Shown piece after piece: positions 59,070 to 64,000 of a stretch of 64,000 nucleotides of DNA. This DNA is from Metellina segmentata. Lineage: Eukaryota; Arthropoda; Arachnida; Araneae; Tetragnathidae. The notes beneath the pieces are model-generated. The model was not told the origin of the DNA. It saw nothing but the letters and a program-made list of their open reading frames with translations, and did not search any database. Within the stretch, counting starts at the first letter, position 1. The number at the start of each line of letters is the position of its first letter. Location: positions 130,609,453 through 130,673,452 of the forward strand of contig OX375872.1 of assembly GCA_947359465.1 (NCBI GenBank). Reading direction: 5' to 3'. Position numbers and translations under genes: made by a program.

Positions 59070-61275
59070 CTAATTTCTGATGAATTACCCCATGCCAATC
59101 CAAAATGCACAATATTGTCTAATATTTCTTTGTTGAACATGCAGTTACTGTCTTTGCCTTTGATTTATGGGGGTGCAAATTTCTGATAAATTACTTCATG
59201 TTAATCAATGATCAACAGAACTAATACTCTGTTGCTTAGCACAGTTTAATGTTTGACCTTTAAATACAAGTTTGGGATGCATTACGCCATGGAAATTAGA
59301 TCATGAACATGGCCTCATATTTCTTAGCAGAGCACACAGTTTATTGTCTGTCTCTAAGGTATAATTTTCAAATGAATAACTCCTCCAACCTGATCATAAA
59401 CCTAGGTAGATACATAATTTGGTTTTTATGGCGCAAGGTCCAAAAACGGACAAATACGCCAGATCATAAACGTGTTCTCACATTTCTAAGCAGAACATTG
59501 TTTAATGTCTGTCCTTTAAGTATAAATTTCTGATGGAAATCTCCTTCCAAATGATAGATCATAAATGTGGTTTCCTACATCTTAGCAGAGCACGAAGTTT
59601 AGGTTTAACCTTTAGGTATATATGTCTGATGAATAACTCCGTGTCAATCATGGACCATAAACCTAGATAGGTAGGTAATTGGTAATTTTTAGTTAACGTC
59701 GTACTAGAGCAACACAACGGGCTATTGACGACGGTCCGGGATCAGTCCCTTAAGGGAAAGATCCGAGGACAACACCTCGTAATTTTGAACCACGGTCAGA
59801 TGACGAAGCAACACCTGAGCTGGCACCCCACTCTCCAAACTTCCACGCCAACCCAACGTGAGGACTTTCGGCCACGACAGATTTAAGGTGCACCAGCCGC
59901 CTCTACACCATACGTTTACAAACATCCATGCCCGAACCCGGATTCGAACCAGGAACCTTCCGATCTAGAGGCTAACACCTTAACCACTATACCGGTTGGT
60001 CGGCTTAGATAGGTAGGTATTTGGGGCTTAAGGATACAAAACGGACAAGCTACAACTGATCATAAATGGTGGTATCATATTTCATAGAAGATAACACAGT
60101 TTAATATCTTCCTTTTAGATATAAATTTCTAATGAATAAATGTGTGCCAATCATAGATCATAAACCTAGGTAGGCGGGTAATTTGGACTTCATGGCAATG
60201 GGAAATGGAGATCATAAACGTGGTCTCATTTTGTTGCAGGTAACATAGTTTAATGCCTGCCCTTCAAGAATACATTTTTGTTGAATAACTCTATGCCTAT
60301 CATATATTGAATGCAAAAGCCATTCTCACAAATGCATCAATTGAAGGGAGCAAGTGGGAAAATATAGAGATGTTAACATGACTTCATAGCAGAGCTAGGA
60401 GTTTTCTGTTTGTCTATCAGGTATAAATTTCTGATGAATAACTCCGTGCCAATCATAGATCATAAACCTGGTCTTATATTCCTTAGCAGAGCAGGAAGTT
60501 TACTGTTTGCCCTTCGTGTGTATAAATATTTGTTAAATAACTTCATACCAATAATAGTTACATAAACTTGGAGGGTAGATGATTTGTGTTTCATGGCACA
60601 AAGTTCAAAGGCAGTCTAGCTGCGTCAGAGATCATGAATGTGGTCTCACATTTCTTAGCCGAGAATAGAGTTTAAGTCTGCTCTTCAAGTATAAATGTAT
60701 AATGACAAACTCCGTGCCAATCATACGAGTATATCAAAAGTGGTCTAATTTCGTTGCAGAACACGTTTGCTTTTGAGGCATACATTTATGATAAATAACT
60801 CCGTCCCAATCATACGAACATATCAAAAAAGTGATTTCATTTCATTACATAGCATGTACTGTATGCCCTTCAGGTTTACATTTCTGAACAATAACTCTGT
60901 GCCAATCATACGAGCATATCAGAAAAGCGGTCTCATTCCGTTGCATAGCATGTACAGTTTGCACTTCAAGTATAAATTTCTGATCAATAACTCCATGCCA
61001 ATCATACGAGCATATCAGAAGAATGGTTTCATTTCATTGCATAGCATGGACTGTTTGAACTTCAGATACACATTTCTGATCAATAGCTTTGTGCCAATCA
61101 TACGAGTATATCAGAAAAGTGGTGTCATTTTATTTCTGAGCACGCAGTTTAATGTCTGCCTTCGAGTATTTATAATTAATAGCTTCATGCCTAGCATATA
61201 TAACAAACGCAGGGAACTACTTTATGTAGCTTACTTTATTCTCCTTGTTAACACTTCAGATGAACAACTCCAACC
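59070..61275 (+). repeat. Tandem array, ~95-130 bp unit, with nested SINE
   Basis: Some fifteen units carry TTTCTGATGAATAACTCCGT, GCCAATCATAGATCATAAAC, GTGGTCTCATATTTCTTAGC, AGAGCACACAGTTTAATG and TCTGNCCTTNAGGTATAAA. Some units include TAGGTAGGTAATTTGG and the dispersed TTTTTATGGCGCAAGG motif. From 60717 to 61094 the period is a regular 96 bp, starting near 60710, 60806, 60902, 60998 and 61094. Because 96 is a multiple of three, a 180-codon frame (60767-61309) stays open with a 32-residue repeat. I treat it as a by-product. Confidence 0.8.
59665..60003 (-). mobile_element. tRNA-derived SINE, head type 1, full length (best-preserved copy)
   Basis: The minus-strand head is at 60003-59925: ACCGGTATAGTGGTTAAGG (A box), then GGTTCCTGGTTCGAATCCGG (B box) with a complete T-arm stem, then GTTCGGGCATGGATG. 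The core (complement of GTAATTTTGAACCACGGTCA) and 3' block (complement of AGAGCAACACAACGGGCTAT) follow, with a TAGGTAGGTAATT-complement tail. It splits a unit of the surrounding array. Confidence 0.9.
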
Positions 61276-61309
61276 CCATCAAAAAATCACTAGCATAGTC
61301 GTTACCTAA

Positions 61310-61785
61310 AACTTATGTAACGGAAATTTCTGGGACCGAACAAAAGTACAACGGTGGTCCATACCGTCGAAAAACCTTATATAGTTTTATTCGTTGTTTA
61401 CCATTATAATATCGTTATACGTCCGGAGGATCGAGGTACCATTTTAAAGATATTTGTTGTAGTTTTCCTCCTAAGAACCCAAACCTCCACTGCAATTGTT
61501 AGTGGCCGCTATTCTTTGTAAGTAAAATTTATTAATGGGAAATGCACAGGTGTCTGGGATATTAGTGTTTACTTCGTCCCTTAAGTATAGAGAGAGGAAA
61601 TGGGAAGTGTCAGAATTTTAGGCCGAATTATTTAAATTGTGAATGGGTGTTGTTTCGGTTAAATATAGTGGTTTTAATAACTATGGTTTAAAATGTAAAT
61701 AACATTCTAATAGAATACGTAGAGTGTAAATTTACGCTGAGCGCCATGGGATCTCAGAGATGTGTAGTATTGCATTTACCCCAAA
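61310..61785. other. Unassigned sequence
   Basis: Nothing recognised, apart from the left edge of minisatellite locus M3 near 61770 (TTTACCCC). Confidence 0.3.
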
Positions 61786-62580
61786 AATATTTACTGACTA
61801 AATAACTACAGTTGGTAAAAACAATTCGTGGATTCTTTTAAGTTTGGAAAATTTATTCCTTAGAATCGAATTCCTTGGAGCGATTCTATGGGTCCTTTAA
61901 TTAGAAGGAATACATTGGAAATATACTATTGACCCTTTAGTTAGAAAATAATTCTTTTGAAAGATACTTTTGGTTCTTTAATTAGAAAAGATTCATTTGG
62001 AAATATACTATTGGTCCTTCAATTATAAAATAATACTCTAGAAAGATAATATTTGTGTCTCCTTTAGTTAGAAAAATAATACTTTTTGGAAAGACACTGT
62101 TGGTCCTTTAATTAGAAAAGAAAACTTTGGAAATATACTATTGTTCTTTTAATTAGCAAAGAATCCTTTGGAAAGATACTATTGGTTACTTAATTAGAAC
62201 TTAATACCTTGGAAGGATATTATTGGTTCTTTAATTAAAAAAATATACTTTAGAAATATACCATTGGTCATTTAATTAGAGAGGATCCTTTGGAAAGATA
62301 TTATCGGTCATTTCCAACAAAAGAGTGGCAGTAGTAGCCTGGTTGTAAGAGTAGCGGATTAGCAAATAAAGGGTTGCTACTCTGCAACGTTAATTCAATA
62401 ACGTACCTACCTTCCTTTGAATAGAATCCTTTTGAATGATTCTGCCGATCCTTTACTTACAACAGATTCTTTTGGGAAGACTCGATTCTTACATTCTTTC
62501 TTAAGAATATAATAATTTGAAATGATTCTATTCGTATTTTCTTAGAATAGAATACCCTGAAAAGATTTGATTCATTCTTG
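61786..62580 (+). repeat. Minisatellite family M, locus 3
   Basis: Units of TTTAATTAGAAAAGAATCCT, TTGGAAAGATACTATTGGTC and similar, about 40-50 bp. The left edge (GACTAAATAACTACAGTTGG, TTCGTGGATTC) matches locus 1 and the inverse of locus 2. A short unrelated insertion at about 62335-62415 (GTTGTAAGAGTAGCGGATTA, GCAACGTTAATTCAATAACG, TACCTACC) looks like a SINE remnant. Confidence 0.7.
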
Positions 62581-62930
62581 AAAAAGGGTCAAATCTGGTA
62601 AGAAGTCATGTAGGATGGAATTATGCCTGTGATCCTTTCAGAGAGTCAGTGAATTACACAGAGTATATATACTAGGTGTTGAATATGTATTAAATAAACT
62701 TGCCATTACTAGACAGCTTAAGATAAAAGTTCAGATAGTTTTAACAAGCCAGTAGACCACATACGACCATCTGAATACATTTAACTAACCCACAGACAAC
62801 ATACGCCCTTACGGACGAGTTTACCCGGAATATCTTTTTAGGAATACCTACCTATACCTACGGAATGGGTTTAACCTGTGTGAAGGATCCGTGCACGCCG
62901 ATCGGGTACTAGCCTTCAAATAGGTTTAAA
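62581..62930. other. Unassigned sequence
   Basis: Nothing recognised; CCTACCTATACCTACGG near 62850 may be a SINE tail remnant. Confidence 0.3.
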
Positions 62931-62931
62931 A

Positions 62932-63292
62932 CCCTCCTGGTGGTTGACTCGACGAGGTATCTCCCCATTAGCAAAATAATCAGATATTTATGGACAAGGT
63001 ATCTAGTCTATCAAGATTCCTTCATCTCTTGTAATTAGAAGAAATCTGACCAGATCTTGATCTCGTCATTACCAAAGAATCAACTCTAATTGAATGACAA
63101 GGTATCTCATCATTAATAAAACAGGTCAGACCTTTATGTACAAGATATCTTGTCATTAGTAAACAAGGTCAGATGTTGATGGACGAGATATTCCGTCATT
63201 AGTGAAAGAGGTCAGATCTTGATGGACCTCGTCATTAGTAAAACAGGTTAAATCTGGATGGACAAGGTTCCTCGTCAAGATCACTCGGAGGG
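62932..63292 (-). mobile_element. TTAA-type family 2 element
   Basis: The left terminus CCCTCCTGGTGGTTGACTCG and the right terminus CTCGTCAAGATCACTCGGAG then GG are inverted. Internal units GGACGAGATATTCCGTCATT, AGTGAAAGAGGTCAGATCTT repeat about every 55-60 bp. It is in reverse orientation relative to 26596-26831. The flanks read AAA on the left and TCA on the right, so the TTAA duplication has decayed. Confidence 0.7.
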
Positions 63293-64000
63293 TCATCCTT
63301 CCATTAAAGCTAAATATAAACGATGGCATTTCTTTAAAAACATTGGTCTTCAAACATTAAATAAACTCCATTTTCCCTACATTCCTTCCTCAACTTATCT
63401 CTACATTAGTATAGACTACCCTATGGATGAGACAACGCATCCATCAGCACTTGCATCTCTCTACGAAATGCAGCAGGGAATTTGAAACCGGGAGAGAAGT
63501 CCTATAACTCAAACGCATAACACATTACGGCAAAATCCATCTATATCATCGCGAAATAATCAATCCGCTAAGGGCCCGGGAACTTATAAATTTGACAAAA
63601 CCAAGATTGCATTTTATCTTGATTACAGTACTCACACACACACACACACCTATTCCACCAAAATATAATAGAATTTCTCGCGAAAACATTGATCGAATCC
63701 AGACATCAGGGTATTCCTGGCAAACAAAAAAAGGGTTTTCCTTATTCTCTTCCTAACAGCAGTCTTTTCGATTTATGCGGAAAGAGTTTTACAATGGGAT
63801 TTAAGGGTTTTATTTCCTTTTCAAGATTCAGACAGTGATCTGGGAAGTGTTTCCGTGACGCTTCCAAGAAATGTTTCGCCTTTAGCTGCCTTTCAGTTAT
63901 TCTTCTGTTTGAATAAACGGATGGACTAAAAATCGCGAGATTATTGTTTATCTTCATTCCTTCGAAGTTTACTCCGTAGTTTGCGGAAGCTTTTCGTTTT
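63293..64000. other. Unassigned sequence to window end
   Basis: Contains a short (AC)n run at 63632-63649. A minus frame at 63742-63957 (71 codons, Lys/Leu-rich) and a plus frame at 63258-63485 are unrecognised, and the latter starts inside the TTAA element. No gene can be supported. Confidence 0.3.

Noticed and set aside
59925..60003. A tRNA gene with good A and B boxes
   Set aside because: The cloverleaf is incomplete at the acceptor and anticodon stems and is followed by the SINE core, so it is a SINE head.

Overview
This window is eukaryotic repeat-rich DNA, most likely from an arthropod and probably an arachnid such as a spider. The reasons are the AT-rich intergenic base composition, the absence of long host genes, many Tc1/mariner-superfamily transposons, tRNA-headed SINEs, long (TA)n tracts and a high density of minisatellites. 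The spider guess rests on my memory that similar transposases and a similar SINE core are common in spider assemblies; I could not check it. No complete host gene is visible. One 105 bp exon-like segment (27438-27542, minus) and a GC-richer island (about 8600-9660) are the best non-transposon candidates.

Layout. 1-4900: minisatellites, SINE copies and a 599 bp TTAA-flanked MITE (3446-4044). 4900-8240: a fold-back element, a dead DD41D transposon between two (TA)n tracts, and a SINE cluster. 8240-12600: the GC-richer island, then a tandem array broken by a PIF/Harbinger relic and SINEs. 12600-22000: AT-rich DNA, two copies of an element of about 1 kb with a large palindrome between them, and two minisatellite arrays. 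22000-29500: a shortened Tc1-like element, a palindrome-rich MITE, TTAA elements, the duplicated exon-like segment and more minisatellite. 29800-31760: a satellite array of about 350 bp monomers in a dimeric higher-order pattern, with decayed relatives to about 32940. 33140-38320: SINEs, a dead Tc1-like element, a Helitron-like segment and a nearly intact Tc1-like element between (TA)n tracts. 39700-46350: TTAA elements and a stack of Tc1-like, mariner and DD41D transposons, the last inserted into the mariner. 46700-53820: SINEs including a poly-A type, a duplicated segment of about 400 bp and a 137 bp tandem array. 54000-58470: Helitron-like repeats and an apparently intact DD41D transposon with perfect 56 bp inverted repeats. 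58500-64000: a tandem array carrying a nested SINE, another minisatellite locus and a TTAA element.

How the parts relate. The only uninterrupted transposon gene is at 57174-58286, and its perfect terminal repeats suggest recent movement. Three of the transposons sit directly against (TA)n tracts, which fits a superfamily that targets TA. About 25 SINE pieces share one central domain but use two different tRNA-like heads and at least two different tails. A second dispersed family, flanked by TTAA-like sites, carries internal tandem copies of a palindromic GACGAGATATCTCGTC-type motif; together with the SINEs it accounts for much of the non-transposase sequence. Coordinates of degenerate repeats are approximate, usually within 10-30 bases.
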